A stretch of DNA of 64,000 nt from Carnobacterium maltaromaticum DSM 20342. GTDB lineage: Bacteria; Bacillota; Bacilli; Lactobacillales; Carnobacteriaceae. Under the pieces are notes generated by a model. It did not search any database, was not told the DNA's origin, and saw nothing but the letters and a program-made list of their open reading frames with translations. The stretch is from NCBI RefSeq assembly GCF_000744945.1, contig NZ_JQMX01000001.1, forward strand, positions 744,001 through 808,000, read 5' to 3'. Shown here piece after piece: positions 19,742 through 31,395 of the stretch (position 1 is the stretch's first letter; the number at the start of each line of letters is the position of its first letter). The translations under genes and the position numbers were made by a program.

Positions 19742-20203
19742 TTACTTACCCAATTGAAATAATTGTAAAATACAATAAGTTAAACCTGCCGCTATCACAG
19801 GTCCTGCTGCCAATCCTTCAAGTAAAACAACGCCCATAATCGTTCCAAATACTAACGCAACCGTTACTTCTGGGCTTCCAGCTAACAAACCAACGCCTTT
19901 ACTTGATAATAAGGAAACACCAATCCCACAAAGAACTGCAATCCATCCAACAGGTGTCTTAAAAGCATTTACCAAGTCTTTAAACCCGATTTGACCTGTT
20001 GCAATCGGAATTAGAATAGACACTGTAATCACCGTTACTCCCCAGTTAATCCCTTTTGATTGGATCAGTGTCATCCATTTATCGGTTTGAGGAATTAATT
20101 TTAAGATTAAAACAACCACAGTTGCAATAATTAAAGATTGATTTTTAGCAATTAAAGCAATTCCTAATATAACACCTAAAAACAGCCAACTTTCTATCAT
20201 CAT
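19742..20203 (-). CDS. DUF441 family membrane protein (YtwI-like)
   Basis: 153 residues with four to five hydrophobic segments (about 3-20, 22-40, 55-72, 85-105, 110-150) and many Gly residues, matching the DUF441 family. In Bacillus the homologue lies beside pyk, and here pyk is less than 1 kb upstream in transcription order. Function is unknown. GGAG precedes the ATG. Confidence 0.8.
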   Translation of the reverse strand: MMIESWLFLGVILGIALIAKNQSLIIATVVVLILKLIPQTDKWMTLIQSKGINWGVTVITVSILIPIATGQIGFKDLVNAFKTPVGWIAVLCGIGVSLLSSKGVGLLAGSPEVTVALVFGTIMGVVLLEGLAAGPVIAAGLTYCILQLFQLGK

Positions 20204-20293
20204 TTATTCGCTCCTTTTCCATCCTCTTTATTTTAACGAAAAACGACCTGAAATAAAAGGGCAATCTAGTATTTAATCGACTACATCAACTTT

Positions 20294-20989
20294 TCAAGAC
20301 CATTCAAGCATGTAACCTTTTCCCCAAACTGTTTTGATATATTGGGGTTTCGAGGGAAAAGTTTCAATTTTTTTCTTCAAATTACAGATATGGACATTAA
20401 TACTATTTTCACCTTCATGATAGTCTTCTTGCCAGATAGAACGATAAATTCGTTCTTTTGTTACGACTTGATTAGGATGTTGCATCAAGTACTTGAGAAT
20501 CTTAAATTCAGTCGTCGTTAATTCAATTTCGACTGTTTCTTTTTTAACGAGCATTTTTTCTATATTTACAACTAAATCACCTATTCTAGTGTCACTAAAT
20601 TAATTTTGATTATTAAGAGTGTTGCTAGATTGGTGACCTACAAGATTACAAATTTGTTTAATTAAATCATTTATTTCAAAAGGACTAGTTATGTACGCTT
20701 CTTTTTTCACACCTAATAGCCTTAAAACTTTTTCTTGAGATTCTTTATTCGTTATAACTAGAACAGGTACTACATTTTTTTGACCTTTTTTTAGTAGAGC
20801 ACCTAGTTCTTGTTGAGTAATTGAACAACTGTCAATCAACAGCAAATCTGGAGTTTGTTTCTTAAGCTCTTCATCTACTGTCTCACTACTGTTTGCAAGT
20901 CGAATATGATAGCCTGATGCAAATAATTCTTCTGCAATTTTTTGATTTGCTTCTTGCTTGTTTTCAACAATTAACACTGTATAGTTCAT
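20294..20989 (-). pseudogene. Orphan OmpR-type response regulator split by an in-frame stop
   Basis: The two halves are in the same frame: a receiver of 129 codons (20989-20603), a TAA at 20602-20600, 15 open codons (FSDTRIGDLVVNIEK), then an 86-residue winged helix (20554-20294). One base change would restore a 231-residue regulator. The receiver is also degenerate: the acidic pair is E9-N10 and Ser102 replaces the conserved Lys (YITSPFE), though D53 is kept. The downstream half has no clear ribosome-binding site before its ATG. No kinase gene is adjacent. It may be dead, or the two domains may be separate products. Confidence 0.75.
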
Positions 20990-21114
20990 ATTATCCCTAC
21001 CTTTAACTTTACATAAACAGCACCTTTTTATTATACCTAAAACACTAGACTGACTTAAGTTAATTCTTCATTATTAAGAAAAACTTTACAAACCATTAAG
21101 GTCCTTTGGGTACA

Positions 21115-21152
21115 AAAAAGTCTTGACCTAAACAAATGTTTAAGGTCAAGAC
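21115..21152 (-). terminator. Terminator after pyk
   Basis: A 12-bp stem AGTCTTGACCTT/TAGGTCAAGACT (nearly perfect) followed by a T-run on the minus strand. Confidence 0.85.
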
Positions 21153-21168
21153 TCGTCTTATTTTTTAA

Positions 21169-22926
21169 TTAAATTGCTGTTGTAGCACCGCGGTAAATAA
21201 TACCACGACGAGAATCAACAGTAATTAATTCATCGTCTTTAATTAATGAAGTTGAATTTGCAGCTCCAACAATTACTGGAATGCTCATAGCAATTCCCAC
21301 GACAGCAGCATGACTTGTTAAGCCGCCTTCTTCAACAACGATTGCTGCTGATTTTTCGATTGCTGGCAAGTACTCTTTGTCTGTTGTTGGAACAACTAAA
21401 ATTCCGCCTTCAATAGCATTTGCATTTGCTTCTTCTGCATTTTTAGCAACGACTGCTTTACCAATGACAGAAGTTCTACCAATACCGTGACCACTTGTTA
21501 ATTGTGATCCGATTAATTGAATCTTCATTAAGTTTGTTGTACCACGTTCACCAACTGGAACACCAGCAGTAATAATAATTAAATCGCCTTCTTTAGCAAA
21601 ACCTGTTTCTTGAGAAACACGAGTTGCTAAATTGAACATATCATCAGTTGAAACTGGTTTTTCAGCAACTTGAGGATAAACACCCCATGAAAGTGCTAAA
21701 CCACGCATTTGACGTTCAGAGAATGTAATCGCAAGGATATGTGATTTAGGACGGTACTTAGAAATCATACGTGCAGTGTGACCAGATTCAGTCGCTGCAA
21801 CGATTGTTTGAATACCTAAGTTACGAGCTGTGTGTCCCACTGATTGACCAATAGCTTCAGTCATGTCTGTTTTGCTGTATGCTTTCAAAGCAAAAGCATC
21901 TTGATTAACTAGAGCTTCTTCAGTACGGATAGCAATGCTATTCATTGTTTGAACGGCTTCAACAGGATAATCCCCAGCAGCTGTTTCACCAGAAAGCATA
22001 ATTGCATCTGTTCCATCAAAAATTGCGTTTGCAACATCACTTGCTTCTGCGCGAGTTGGACGTGGATTTTTTTGCATAGAATCCAACATTTGAGTTGCCG
22101 TAATAACTGGTTTACCTAATTCATTACATTTTCTGATTAAAGATTTTTGAACGATAGGAACATCTTCAGTTGGAATTTCAACTCCAAGATCGCCACGAGC
22201 AACCATTAAACCATCAGAAATTTTCAAGATTTCATCGATATTATCGACACCTTCTTGGTTTTCAATCTTAGGAATGATTTGGATGTGTGTTGCATTGTGT
22301 TTTTCTAAGATTTCAGTAATTTCTAAAACATCACTAGGACGACGAACGAAACTAGCTGCAATATAATCCACATCATTTTCAATTCCGAAAATAATATCAG
22401 CTGCATCTTTCTCAGTAATTCCTGGCAAGTTAATTGAAACATTTGGCACGTTAACGCCTTTTTTATTTTTTAATGTACCTGAGTTTTTAACTACTGTTAC
22501 GATTTCATTCGCAGCACGATCAATATCAGTTACTTCTAAGTCAATTAGGCCATCATCTAAAAGGATGTGTGAACCTGGATTAACATCATTAATTAATTCT
22601 GGATAAGATACAGAGAATCTTGTATTATCGCCTTCAACTTCAGTCATTGAAATACGTTCAACATCTCCAGTAGTAAATTCAACTTTACCGTCTTTCATGT
22701 TGTGTGTTCTAATTTCAGGACCTTTAGTATCTAAAAGAATAGCTACCATTTTACCAGTAATTTTTGATGCTTCACGGATGTTTTTAATGCGTGCACCGTG
22801 CTCTTCAAAATCACCATGTGAAAAGTTTAAACGACAAACGTTCATTCCAGCTTCGATCAATTTCACCAAAGTTTCTACTGATTCACTTGCTGGACCGATT
22901 GTACATACAATTTTCGTTTTTTTCAT
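21169..22926 (-). CDS. pyk: Pyruvate kinase with C-terminal PEP-utiliser domain
   Basis: Last step of glycolysis. 585 residues: the TIM-barrel and B domain (about 1-345, with [12 protein letters not shown] and the ATQMLDSM loop), the C domain (about 350-475), and the extra C-terminal domain (about 480-585, with [11 protein letters not shown]) that carries the PEP-utiliser His motif and is typical of Bacilli enzymes. It follows pfkA at 61 bp, the usual glycolytic pair. Confidence 0.97.
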   Translation of the reverse strand: MKKTKIVCTIGPASESVETLVKLIEAGMNVCRLNFSHGDFEEHGARIKNIREASKITGKMVAILLDTKGPEIRTHNMKDGKVEFTTGDVERISMTEVEGDNTRFSVSYPELINDVNPGSHILLDDGLIDLEVTDIDRAANEIVTVVKNSGTLKNKKGVNVPNVSINLPGITEKDAADIIFGIENDVDYIAASFVRRPSDVLEITEILEKHNATHIQIIPKIENQEGVDNIDEILKISDGLMVARGDLGVEIPTEDVPIVQKSLIRKCNELGKPVITATQMLDSMQKNPRPTRAEASDVANAIFDGTDAIMLSGETAAGDYPVEAVQTMNSIAIRTEEALVNQDAFALKAYSKTDMTEAIGQSVGHTARNLGIQTIVAATESGHTARMISKYRPKSHILAITFSERQMRGLALSWGVYPQVAEKPVSTDDMFNLATRVSQETGFAKEGDLIIITAGVPVGERGTTNLMKIQLIGSQLTSGHGIGRTSVIGKAVVAKNAEEANANAIEGGILVVPTTDKEYLPAIEKSAAIVVEEGGLTSHAAVVGIAMSIPVIVGAANSTSLIKDDELITVDSRRGIIYRGATTAI

Positions 22927-22987
22927 GTTTTATAATCTCTCCCAAAAATATATTTTTAAGCCATAAATCTCAATTATTTGATTCTTT

Positions 22988-23962
<975 letters not shown>

Positions 23963-23977
23963 TCATAGAATTATTAT

Positions 23978-24017
23978 CGTAAAAATAACTTTTTTCTTTC
24001 AAAAAAGAATTTTTACG
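23978..24017. repeat. Imperfect 17-bp inverted repeat upstream of pfkA
   Basis: CGTAAAAAT...ATTTTTACG outer arms and CTTTTTT/AAAAAAG inner arms around a short loop. It lies in the 232-bp dnaE-pfkA gap, about 30 nt from the pfkA start, downstream of the candidate promoter. It could be a leader hairpin or a weak dnaE terminator. Confidence 0.5.
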
Positions 24018-24089
24018 TCTTCCTAAACCTTTTTCTAAGCCGTCGTTGAAACAAATCAAACAATAGCATCGTAAAAAGCTCACATGGCT

Positions 24090-24118
24090 ATTCTAACACT
24101 TTTCAGAGCAATTGTCTT
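24090..24118 (-). promoter_or_regulatory. Candidate promoter of pfkA-pyk
   Basis: On the minus strand: -35 AAGACA, 17-bp spacer, -10 TAGAAT preceded by TGT (extended -10). Position and spacing are good; the -35 is weak. Confidence 0.5.
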
Positions 24119-24182
24119 TTCAAAATAGCGATTTTGCAAAAAAAGAACGTTATTTGTGCAATATGAACCAGAGATTCAACTT

Positions 24183-27100
24183 TTAACTCCCTTTTTGAAG
24201 CACAACATTGCCTTTTCCGACTAATTCTTCTAATTTGAGAATGAGTTCTTCTGAACCATTTACCCATTCAGATTCATTGAGCACCATTTTTTTATTGGTG
24301 GCAACATAATATAGAATAACCGGAATATTCCCATGCTCTTCTTGCAGTAGCTGATTCATTTTTTTTAAAATTTCAGGTGAGTCCAATTCAGATTGAATCC
24401 GAATAAAGCACTTATCTTTACTACTCTCACTTCCAAGAACAACCGCATCTAGAATTTGATTGACTAAAATTTGTTTTTCCTCTTGCTGACCTTCTTCAAC
24501 TTTACCTTCTATATAGATAATTTTATTTTTCTCAATTAAACGTCCAAATTGACGTAATTTTTGCGGAAATAAAGTAATGGAACACTCAGCCGATTGATCA
24601 TTAACTTGGACAAAAGCCATTTGTTCACCTTTTTTTGTTCTAATTTTACGAACACTTTTTACCAGACCAATAATCCGAGCATTGGTCCCAGCTTGTAAAT
24701 CTTTGATATAGCCTGCTTGTTTTAAAAACCGAATATTCTCAAAACTTTCAACTGGATGACCAGATAAATAAGCGCCTAATGTTTGCTCTTCCATCTCTAA
24801 TCGTTCTTCCATACTTAGATCAGCTGTATGAGTTTCATATTTTGGCGCTAAAATATCAAATAAACCAACATTATTTCCACTAAATTTGACACTTGTTAAA
24901 ATCCCATCTAAAGAAGCAACTAGCACTCCACGGCTGTATCCAAAACAATCAAATGCTCCAGCATAGATAAATGGACGAATAATCTCATCTTTCAGCCATT
25001 TTTGATCTATTCTCCGTAAAAAATCAACTAAATCCTTAAATGGTCCATGCTCTTTTCTCGAAGCAATAATCTCTTTGACTAAATCACGACGTAAGCCTTT
25101 GATACTAATTAGTCCAAATTGGATTTTACCTTCCTTCAAAGAAAACATATACAAACTTTGATTAATATCTGGTGGTAAAACCGTTATTTTTCGTTTTTTA
25201 GCTTCCAATAAATATTCTTTGATTCTTGTTGGATTGTTGATAGCTGAATTCAACAAGGCAGCAAAAAAAGCATGGGGATAATGAGCTTTTAAAAAGGCCA
25301 GTTGATACGCAATAAAGGCATAACCAAAGGCATGCGCTCGATTAAATCCATAGTTAGCAAAACGTTCAATGTAAGAATAGACAGTTGTAGCAACTTCAGA
25401 TGTATACCCTTTTTCTAGTGCACCTTCAACAAAATGTTTACGCTCTTCGTCAATAATATTTTTCTGCTTCTTACTCATAGCACGACGTAAGATATCCGCT
25501 TGCCCTAGACTAAAACCACCCATTTTAGAAGCCACTTGCATAACTTGTTCTTGATAAACCATAACCCCGTAAGTAACACCTAAAATTTCTTTCAAGCTAT
25601 CATGAGGGTATTCAATTGGAACTTGCCCTTTTTTCCGATCGATAAACAAATCAATTTGCTCCATCGGACCTGGTCTATATAAAGCATTAACCGCAGCCAC
25701 ATCTTCAATTGATGTTGGACCAAGCTTCCGTAAAACATTCTTAATACCAGATGACTCGAACTGAAAAACACCAGAAGTGTCCGCTTTTCTAAATATTTCT
25801 AAAGCCGCTTGATCATCCATTGGAATTTTATGAATATCTACATCTGTTCCATTTTCACGTTTTACTAGTTGTAAGGCGTTATCTAATATCTGTAAATTAC
25901 GAAGTCCAAGAAAGTCCATTTTCAATAAACCAATCTCTTCCACATTACCCATGGCATATTGCGTCAAATGAATTCCATTACTGCCGTGTTGCAACGGAAT
26001 TAACGAAACTAGTGGTTGATCACTGATTACAACCCCAGCCGCATGAGTAGAAACATGACGTGGCAAACCTTCTATGCGTTTAGCTGTATCAAATAAAAGT
26101 TTATTTTTTTCATTTTCATTCACTAATTTTTTTAAACTACTTGATGTTTTAAAAGCTTCTTCAAGGGTAATCCCTAGTACCGTAGGAATAGCTTTCGACC
26201 AAACATTCGCTTCATTTTGGCTCAAGCCAAAGACACGAGCTACATCTCGTAAAGCCATTTTGGCTGCGAGAGTCCCAAATGTCGCAATTTGTGCCACATG
26301 GCCCTGTCCATATTTATTTTTAACATAGATTAACATTTCTTCTCGTCTGTTATCCGGAAAATCTAAATCAATATCCGGCATCGTAAAACGTTCTTCGTTT
26401 AAGAAACGTTCAAAAAGCAAATCATACTCAATTGGATCTACATCCGTAATTTCAAGCACGTAAGAAACCAATGAACCTGCAGCTGAACCCCTACCCGCTC
26501 CTGTTAAAATCTTCGTTTTATGAGCATAGGCCATTAAGTCCCAAACAATTAAGAAATAATCTGAAAAACCCATCTTCTGAATGACACTTAATTCATAATT
26601 TAAACGTTTTTGATAACGCTCATCTGCATTAGGAACACGTTTTTGTAACCCTTTAAAACATTGTTCTGCTAAATAATCTTCTGTTTTAGCATCTGTTGGA
26701 ACAGGGTATCTCGGAAGCAAATGTTGGTGCAATAAGATTTCTGGTTGAATTCGATTAGCTAATTTTACAGTTTCCTCAACTTCTTTTTCTAAACCAGCTG
26801 TTGCGAATCGTTCTCGTATTCCAGACATTTCAGGTAAATAGAAAGGGCCACTGGTAGACTCGATAGCTAAATCAATTTTTTCACCTGCATCAATAGCACG
26901 CAGCACCTTTGTACTGAAATCATCATTTGGATCTAAATAGCGTATATCATGTAATGCGACAGTTTTCAAATGCTTTGTTTCAGCTAATGCCTTCAAATTT
27001 GACTGAATTGGTTGTAACTTTTGATGGATTTGAACACCTAAATAAAAATTTTCTTTTTTAAATAAGTCCAACCATTTCGTCGTAATATCATCAGCTAGTT

Positions 27101-27527
27101 GGGGATTTTTATTAAGCAAAGCCTGTTCGATTTCCCCAGTTTCACCGGGTGTAACTGCAATGACATGTGCAGAGTATGGTTTTATATGTTGAAAATCAAG
27201 CCGTTCCCCATCAGGTAAAAGCTGTTTTTCAGTAGACAAAGCCATCAAATTTTGATATCCTTCTAAATTTTCAGCTAATAAAACTATCGGATAATTATTC
27301 CCACTATCCATTACCCCTGCAATATCTAGTGTTAAACCTAAAATAGGTTTAATGTTATGCTTTAAACAACATTTATAAAAATCCACGACCCCGTATAGTA
27401 CGTTGTGATCCGTTAAAGCTATTGCACTATACCCTTTATTTTTAGCAGAAATAACCAACTTTTCAATTGAAGTTGTACTTTTTAAAAGACTAAAGGCACT
27501 GATTACTTGTAAGTGTACAAAAGTCAT
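24183..27527 (-). CDS. dnaE: DNA polymerase III alpha subunit, DnaE
   Basis: 1114 residues from the ATG at 27527, which has GGGGGTG upstream; a longer frame to 27545 has no ribosome-binding site. Order: PHP domain (about 1-200, ALTDHNVLYG), polymerase core with the catalytic Asp pair in PDIDLDFPD, the GAGRGSAAGSLV nucleotide region, a helix-hairpin-helix part, and a C-terminal OB fold. In Bacilli DnaE extends RNA primers on the lagging strand before PolC takes over (family knowledge). Stands alone upstream of pfkA. Confidence 0.96.
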   Translation of the reverse strand: MTFVHLQVISAFSLLKSTTSIEKLVISAKNKGYSAIALTDHNVLYGVVDFYKCCLKHNIKPILGLTLDIAGVMDSGNNYPIVLLAENLEGYQNLMALSTEKQLLPDGERLDFQHIKPYSAHVIAVTPGETGEIEQALLNKNPQLADDITTKWLDLFKKENFYLGVQIHQKLQPIQSNLKALAETKHLKTVALHDIRYLDPNDDFSTKVLRAIDAGEKIDLAIESTSGPFYLPEMSGIRERFATAGLEKEVEETVKLANRIQPEILLHQHLLPRYPVPTDAKTEDYLAEQCFKGLQKRVPNADERYQKRLNYELSVIQKMGFSDYFLIVWDLMAYAHKTKILTGAGRGSAAGSLVSYVLEITDVDPIEYDLLFERFLNEERFTMPDIDLDFPDNRREEMLIYVKNKYGQGHVAQIATFGTLAAKMALRDVARVFGLSQNEANVWSKAIPTVLGITLEEAFKTSSSLKKLVNENEKNKLLFDTAKRIEGLPRHVSTHAAGVVISDQPLVSLIPLQHGSNGIHLTQYAMGNVEEIGLLKMDFLGLRNLQILDNALQLVKRENGTDVDIHKIPMDDQAALEIFRKADTSGVFQFESSGIKNVLRKLGPTSIEDVAAVNALYRPGPMEQIDLFIDRKKGQVPIEYPHDSLKEILGVTYGVMVYQEQVMQVASKMGGFSLGQADILRRAMSKKQKNIIDEERKHFVEGALEKGYTSEVATTVYSYIERFANYGFNRAHAFGYAFIAYQLAFLKAHYPHAFFAALLNSAINNPTRIKEYLLEAKKRKITVLPPDINQSLYMFSLKEGKIQFGLISIKGLRRDLVKEIIASRKEHGPFKDLVDFLRRIDQKWLKDEIIRPFIYAGAFDCFGYSRGVLVASLDGILTSVKFSGNNVGLFDILAPKYETHTADLSMEERLEMEEQTLGAYLSGHPVESFENIRFLKQAGYIKDLQAGTNARIIGLVKSVRKIRTKKGEQMAFVQVNDQSAECSITLFPQKLRQFGRLIEKNKIIYIEGKVEEGQQEEKQILVNQILDAVVLGSESSKDKCFIRIQSELDSPEILKKMNQLLQEEHGNIPVILYYVATNKKMVLNESEWVNGSEELILKLEELVGKGNVVLQKGS

Positions 27528-27763
27528 ACTGTTGGTCACCCCCATCGTTATTTATCTACTACTAGTTAAAACCAATCATCTTTCCTATTATAACCTGTTT
27601 TCTGCCTACTTAGCAAACGAACATTCCCCTTTATTTTTTAAAGATTTTAATCATTTTTTTTAAACCTAATTTTTTTAGATGATTCTTATAAATAAATCAG
27701 GTTTAGGCTTTACAAAACACTAAAATATGATAAAATATAAGCGAATGAGAAGAGGTGCAAATA

Positions 27764-27964
27764 ATGAAATATGTAGCAACTATATTTTGGGCATTTTGTG
27801 TTGGACAAGCAACTTATTATATTGGAAGTGCCCTTGGAAATAGTACGTATGATTTTAAATTAGCAACACTACTTGGTTTAGCTGGCGGCGTACTTTGTAT
27901 CGCTATCGGAGAATTACTAGCTAGTGATTCAAAAAAAGCTAAAATTGAAACAACAACAGATTAA
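27764..27964 (+). CDS. Small DUF2929-type membrane protein
   Basis: 66 residues. Two hydrophobic segments (about 3-22 and 32-53) with a conserved-looking YIGSALGNSTYDF between, then a charged tail. This matches the small DUF2929 (YjzD-like) family of Bacilli. The ATG at 27764 has AGAGGTG 6 nt upstream; a GTG 9 bp earlier is inside that site. It is divergent from dnaE. Function is unknown. Confidence 0.7.
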   Translation: MKYVATIFWAFCVGQATYYIGSALGNSTYDFKLATLLGLAGGVLCIAIGELLASDSKKAKIETTTD

Positions 27965-27980
27965 TTAATTGAATGTTCAA

Positions 27981-28013
27981 AAAGAAAAGTATCGCTTTTT
28001 AGCTGGTACTTTT
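27981..28013 (+). terminator. Terminator after the DUF2929 gene
   Basis: AAAAGTA/TACTTTT stem followed by a run of T on the plus strand; moderate stem strength. Confidence 0.6.
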
Positions 28014-28130
28014 TTTATTTTCATTCTATTTTATTTTTTAAATCTGTTACCGAAAACCTTTTGCTCACAATTGAACAAACGCACATTTTATGCATGCGCT
28101 TTTATTCACAAATGTATATTTAGTTAAATA

Positions 28131-28172
28131 CATAAAAAAACCTTGAATCAACTCCGCGTCAATTCAAGGTTT
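28131..28172 (-). terminator. Terminator after clpB
   Basis: Stem AAACCTTGAAT/ATTCAAGGTTT followed by TTTTTT on the minus strand. Confidence 0.85.
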
Positions 28173-28185
28173 CTCACTAATTTTT

Positions 28186-30804
28186 TTATACATCTTCACT
28201 TAAATCAATATTCTCAAAAACCAAACGGTCACCGAGTAATGTCACAATGACTTTTGTTTTTGGTAGGACGCGACCAGCAATCATTTCTTTTGCTAGCGGC
28301 GTTTCAACTTCTTTTGTTAAGAAGCGTTTTAATGGACGAGCTCCATAAATTGGATCATAAGCATTTTCAGCAATCCACGTTTTAGCTTCATCAGAAATCT
28401 CTAAGACAATTTCTTGATCCACTAATCTTTCACTTAGTGAAGCTGTCATTTTAACAATAATCCCTTTAACATCTTCTAAACTCAATGGTGTGAACAAAAC
28501 AGTGTCATCGATTCGATTTAAAAATTCTGGTTTAAATGAACCTTTTAGTAAACTCATAACTTGATCCTCAACAGCTGGATCAACTTGACCATCGGCATCT
28601 GTTCCATCTAGTAATAAACTAGAACCAATATTACTTGTCATAATTAAAACAGTGTTTTTAAAATCAACAATTCGGCCTTTAGAATCTGTTAAACGACCAT
28701 CATCTAAGACTTGCAATAAAATATTGAAGACATCTGGATGAGCTTTTTCAATTTCATCCAAAAGTACAATTGTATATGGACTGCGACGAACTGCTTCTGT
28801 CAATTGACCGCCCTCTTCGTAACCAACATATCCTGGAGGCGCACCAACTAGACGAGAAACACTGTGTTTTTCCATATACTCACTCATATCAATTCGAACC
28901 ATATGCTCTTCGGAGTCAAATAAGTTTTCAGCTAACGCTTTGGCTAATTCTGTCTTCCCTACTCCAGTTGGTCCTAGGAACAAGAATGATCCCAATGGTT
29001 TTGATGGATCTTGTAGTCCTGCACGAGCACGAATAACAGCATCCGTTACACTATCAACTGCTTCTTCTTGACCGATTACACGTTTATGCAAGGTTTCGCC
29101 TAGTTTCAATAATTTTTCGCGGTCGCCTTCAACCAATTTGCTAACAGGAATACCTGTCATTCGACCGATAACCGTCGCAATTTCATTTTCAGTTACCGCT
29201 TCTTGAACAAGACGATTATCGCCTTTAATTTTTTCTTCATTCTCAGCTTCTAAAGCTTCAATTTCTTTTTCTAATTCTGGAATTTGACCATGGCGTAGCA
29301 CTGCTGCACGTTCCAAGTCATAATTTGATTCTGCTTCTTCTAGTTCACGACGTGCTTGTTCAATTTCAGCCCGTTTATCCCGAATTTTAGAAACCTCTTC
29401 TTTTTCAGTTTCCCACTTCATTTTCAATTGATTCGCTTGTTCTCTTAATTCAGAAAGCTCTTCTTGTAATAAATTCAAGCGTTTCTTACTTGCATCGTCG
29501 CTTTCTTTTTTCAAAGCAGCTTCTTCAATTTCTAACTGCATTAAACGTCTTGTGACTTGGTCTAGCTCTGTTGGCATTGAATTCATTTCAACACGAATAG
29601 TTGCACAGGCTTCATCGATCAAATCAATCGCTTTATCTGGTAAATAGCGGTCTGTAATATAACGGTTCGATAATGTTGCTGCTGCTACTAATGCATTGTC
29701 ATGAATATTGACACTATGGTGAATTTCAAAGCGCTCTTTCAGTCCACGTAAAATACTAATTGTATCCTCAACAGTTGGTTCATTGACTAAAACTCGTTGG
29801 AAACGTCTTTCTAAGGCTTTATCTTTTTCCATATATTGACGATATTCGTCCAAAGTTGTTGCCCCAATACAATGCAATTCACCACGAGCTAGCATTGGTT
29901 TTAAAAGATTCCCTGCATCCATGCTACCTTCTGTTTTTCCAGCACCGACAATTGTGTGAATTTCATCAATAAAGAGAATAATTCGACCGTCACTTTTCTT
30001 AACTTCCTTCAAGACTGCTTTTAATCGTTCTTCAAATTCACCCCGGAATTTTGCTCCAGCAATCAAAGCACCCATATCTAAAGAAAAGATAGTTTTATCT
30101 TTTAGATTTTCAGGAACATCTTTCCGCACAATCCGTTGAGCCAATCCTTCAATAATTGCGGTTTTACCAACACCTGGTTCCCCAATTAAAACAGGATTAT
30201 TTTTTGTTTTCCGAGACAAAATTCGGATTACATCGCGAATTTCTTCATCACGACCGATGACCGGATCTTGCTTTCCACTTTTAACTGCCTGAATCAAATC
30301 AGTACCATATTTTTCTAATGCTTGGTATTGTTCTTCTTGATTTTGTGATGTCACACGATCTCCTCCTCGCATTTTTTCAATTAATTCACGCAAGGTTTTT
30401 TCATTTAAACCTTGCTCTTTTAGATATCTAGTTAAGCTATAATTCTTTAATTTCATTAAAGCAAGCACAACTGTTTCTGTTGCCATATATTCATCTTTAA
30501 AAGATTCTCTAATTTTATCTGCTTCTAATAATAAATTGTACAAATTTTGGCTCATACCTTGCCCGTATTGAACATTGCCACCTTCAACAGATGGATAGCG
30601 ATCTAATTCACGATCAACTTCTTGTTCAAATGCGGCGGTATCAATTCCGCTTTCTTGATACAAACCTCGAGCAAAATGATCAGGAGATAAAAATATTTTC
30701 CAAAGATGGACAATATCGATATCCTGATTATGGCGTGTCACGGCGATTTGTTGCGCATCACCTAATGCTTGTTGCATCGTTGAAGTTAATTTTTCTAATT
30801 CCAT
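28186..30804 (-). CDS. clpB: Disaggregase ATPase ClpB
   Basis: Hsp100 chaperone that rescues aggregated proteins with DnaK. 872 residues from the ATG at 30804, which has AGGAGG; the open frame runs 24 codons further upstream into the leader repeats but that part is not protein. N domain (about 1-145), NBD1 with GEPGVGKT, the coiled-coil middle domain (about 405-525), NBD2 with GPTGVGKT and [10 protein letters not shown], and the C-terminal D2 small domain. The middle domain length identifies ClpB rather than ClpC or ClpE. Control is by CtsR (operator at 31283-31299). Confidence 0.96.
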   Translation of the reverse strand: MELEKLTSTMQQALGDAQQIAVTRHNQDIDIVHLWKIFLSPDHFARGLYQESGIDTAAFEQEVDRELDRYPSVEGGNVQYGQGMSQNLYNLLLEADKIRESFKDEYMATETVVLALMKLKNYSLTRYLKEQGLNEKTLRELIEKMRGGDRVTSQNQEEQYQALEKYGTDLIQAVKSGKQDPVIGRDEEIRDVIRILSRKTKNNPVLIGEPGVGKTAIIEGLAQRIVRKDVPENLKDKTIFSLDMGALIAGAKFRGEFEERLKAVLKEVKKSDGRIILFIDEIHTIVGAGKTEGSMDAGNLLKPMLARGELHCIGATTLDEYRQYMEKDKALERRFQRVLVNEPTVEDTISILRGLKERFEIHHSVNIHDNALVAAATLSNRYITDRYLPDKAIDLIDEACATIRVEMNSMPTELDQVTRRLMQLEIEEAALKKESDDASKKRLNLLQEELSELREQANQLKMKWETEKEEVSKIRDKRAEIEQARRELEEAESNYDLERAAVLRHGQIPELEKEIEALEAENEEKIKGDNRLVQEAVTENEIATVIGRMTGIPVSKLVEGDREKLLKLGETLHKRVIGQEEAVDSVTDAVIRARAGLQDPSKPLGSFLFLGPTGVGKTELAKALAENLFDSEEHMVRIDMSEYMEKHSVSRLVGAPPGYVGYEEGGQLTEAVRRSPYTIVLLDEIEKAHPDVFNILLQVLDDGRLTDSKGRIVDFKNTVLIMTSNIGSSLLLDGTDADGQVDPAVEDQVMSLLKGSFKPEFLNRIDDTVLFTPLSLEDVKGIIVKMTASLSERLVDQEIVLEISDEAKTWIAENAYDPIYGARPLKRFLTKEVETPLAKEMIAGRVLPKTKVIVTLLGDRLVFENIDLSEDV

Positions 30805-30820
30805 AAAAATTCCTCCTATA

Positions 30821-31220
30821 ATAAAAAGTTTGTTGAGCCGTTTAGCTCTGGCAAAAAGATAGGAAAATACACACAAAGTATCTTTTTACTTTGAGGGGAT
30901 TTTATCTTCTTTTCGAAGAGTTGGCTCATAAGAACTAGCCTTGATAAAAAGTTTGTTGAGCCGATTAGGCCTGGTAAGAAAATAGGGAAATTCGATGTGG
31001 CGTTCTTTGCCATCTCGAAATTTCATCTTTTTCTCGAAGGACTGGCTCATAAGAACTAGCCTTGATAAAAAGTTTGTTGAGCCGATTAGGCCTGGTAAGA
31101 AAATAGGGAAATTCGATGTGGCGTTCTTTGCCATCTCGAAATTTCATCTTTTTCTCGAAGGACTGGCTCATAAAAACTGGTCAAGACAAAAAGTTTTTTG
31201 AATTCTTTTAGGCTCATTTA
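30821..31220 (-). repeat. Tandem ~121-bp hairpin repeats in the clpB 5' leader (three copies plus a partial fourth)
   Basis: Copies start at 30821, 30944 and 31065, with a degraded partial unit from about 31186. The two upstream copies are identical over about 107 bp; the copy next to clpB is divergent. Each unit is bounded by GAGCC/GGCTC arms about 95 nt apart and folds into one long stem-loop. Between copies the inner helix changes from CCT/AGG to TCT/AGA, a compensatory change, and the apical stem keeps its pairing with a wholly different sequence (CAAAGTA/TACTTTG in the proximal copy). All copies lie between the promoter and the clpB start, so they are transcribed. Not recognised as a known RNA family. 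This fills most of the 591-bp gap 30805-31395. Confidence 0.8.
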
Positions 31221-31269
31221 AGAGCAATTTCCAACATGATTTTTATTTATTTAATTACTTTCTATTAGT

Positions 31270-31299
31270 ATTATATCTAATTGGTCAAAAAAGGTCAAA
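31270..31299 (-). promoter_or_regulatory. clpB promoter overlapped by a CtsR operator
   Basis: Minus-strand promoter: -35 TTGACC, 17-bp spacer, -10 TATAAT (31270-31275). The plus strand reads GGTCAAAAAAGGTCAAA at 31283-31299, a perfect CtsR heptad tandem with a 3-base spacer, covering the -35 and half of the spacer. The start site would be near 31263, giving a leader of about 460 nt. Confidence 0.9.
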
Positions 31300-31320
31300 C
31301 AAAATCTATTTATTTTTTCG

Positions 31321-31378
31321 CAAAAAATACCCATTAAATTCACATCAAAGCATCGCTGTGTTTTCAATAGGTATTTTG
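31321..31378 (-). terminator. Terminator after the universal stress protein gene
   Basis: AATACCTATT/AATGGGTATT outer arms with further inner pairing, followed by TTTTTT on the minus strand. Confidence 0.7.
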
Positions 31379-31395
31379 ACCAATCTTTGTTTTTT

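Noticed and set aside
30805..30876. A 24-residue N-terminal extension of ClpB
   Set aside because: It is translated leader repeat. AGGAGG stands before the ATG at 30804, which gives the family's normal N-terminus.
30816..31201. Several open frames of 65-82 codons within the clpB leader repeats, on both strands
   Set aside because: They arise because a 121-bp unit is repeated, which is not a multiple of three, so the frame changes at each copy. They lack ribosome-binding sites and resemble no protein.
30821..31220. CRISPR array as an explanation of the repeats upstream of clpB
   Set aside because: Repeats are adjacent 121-bp units without spacers, and no cas gene is near.
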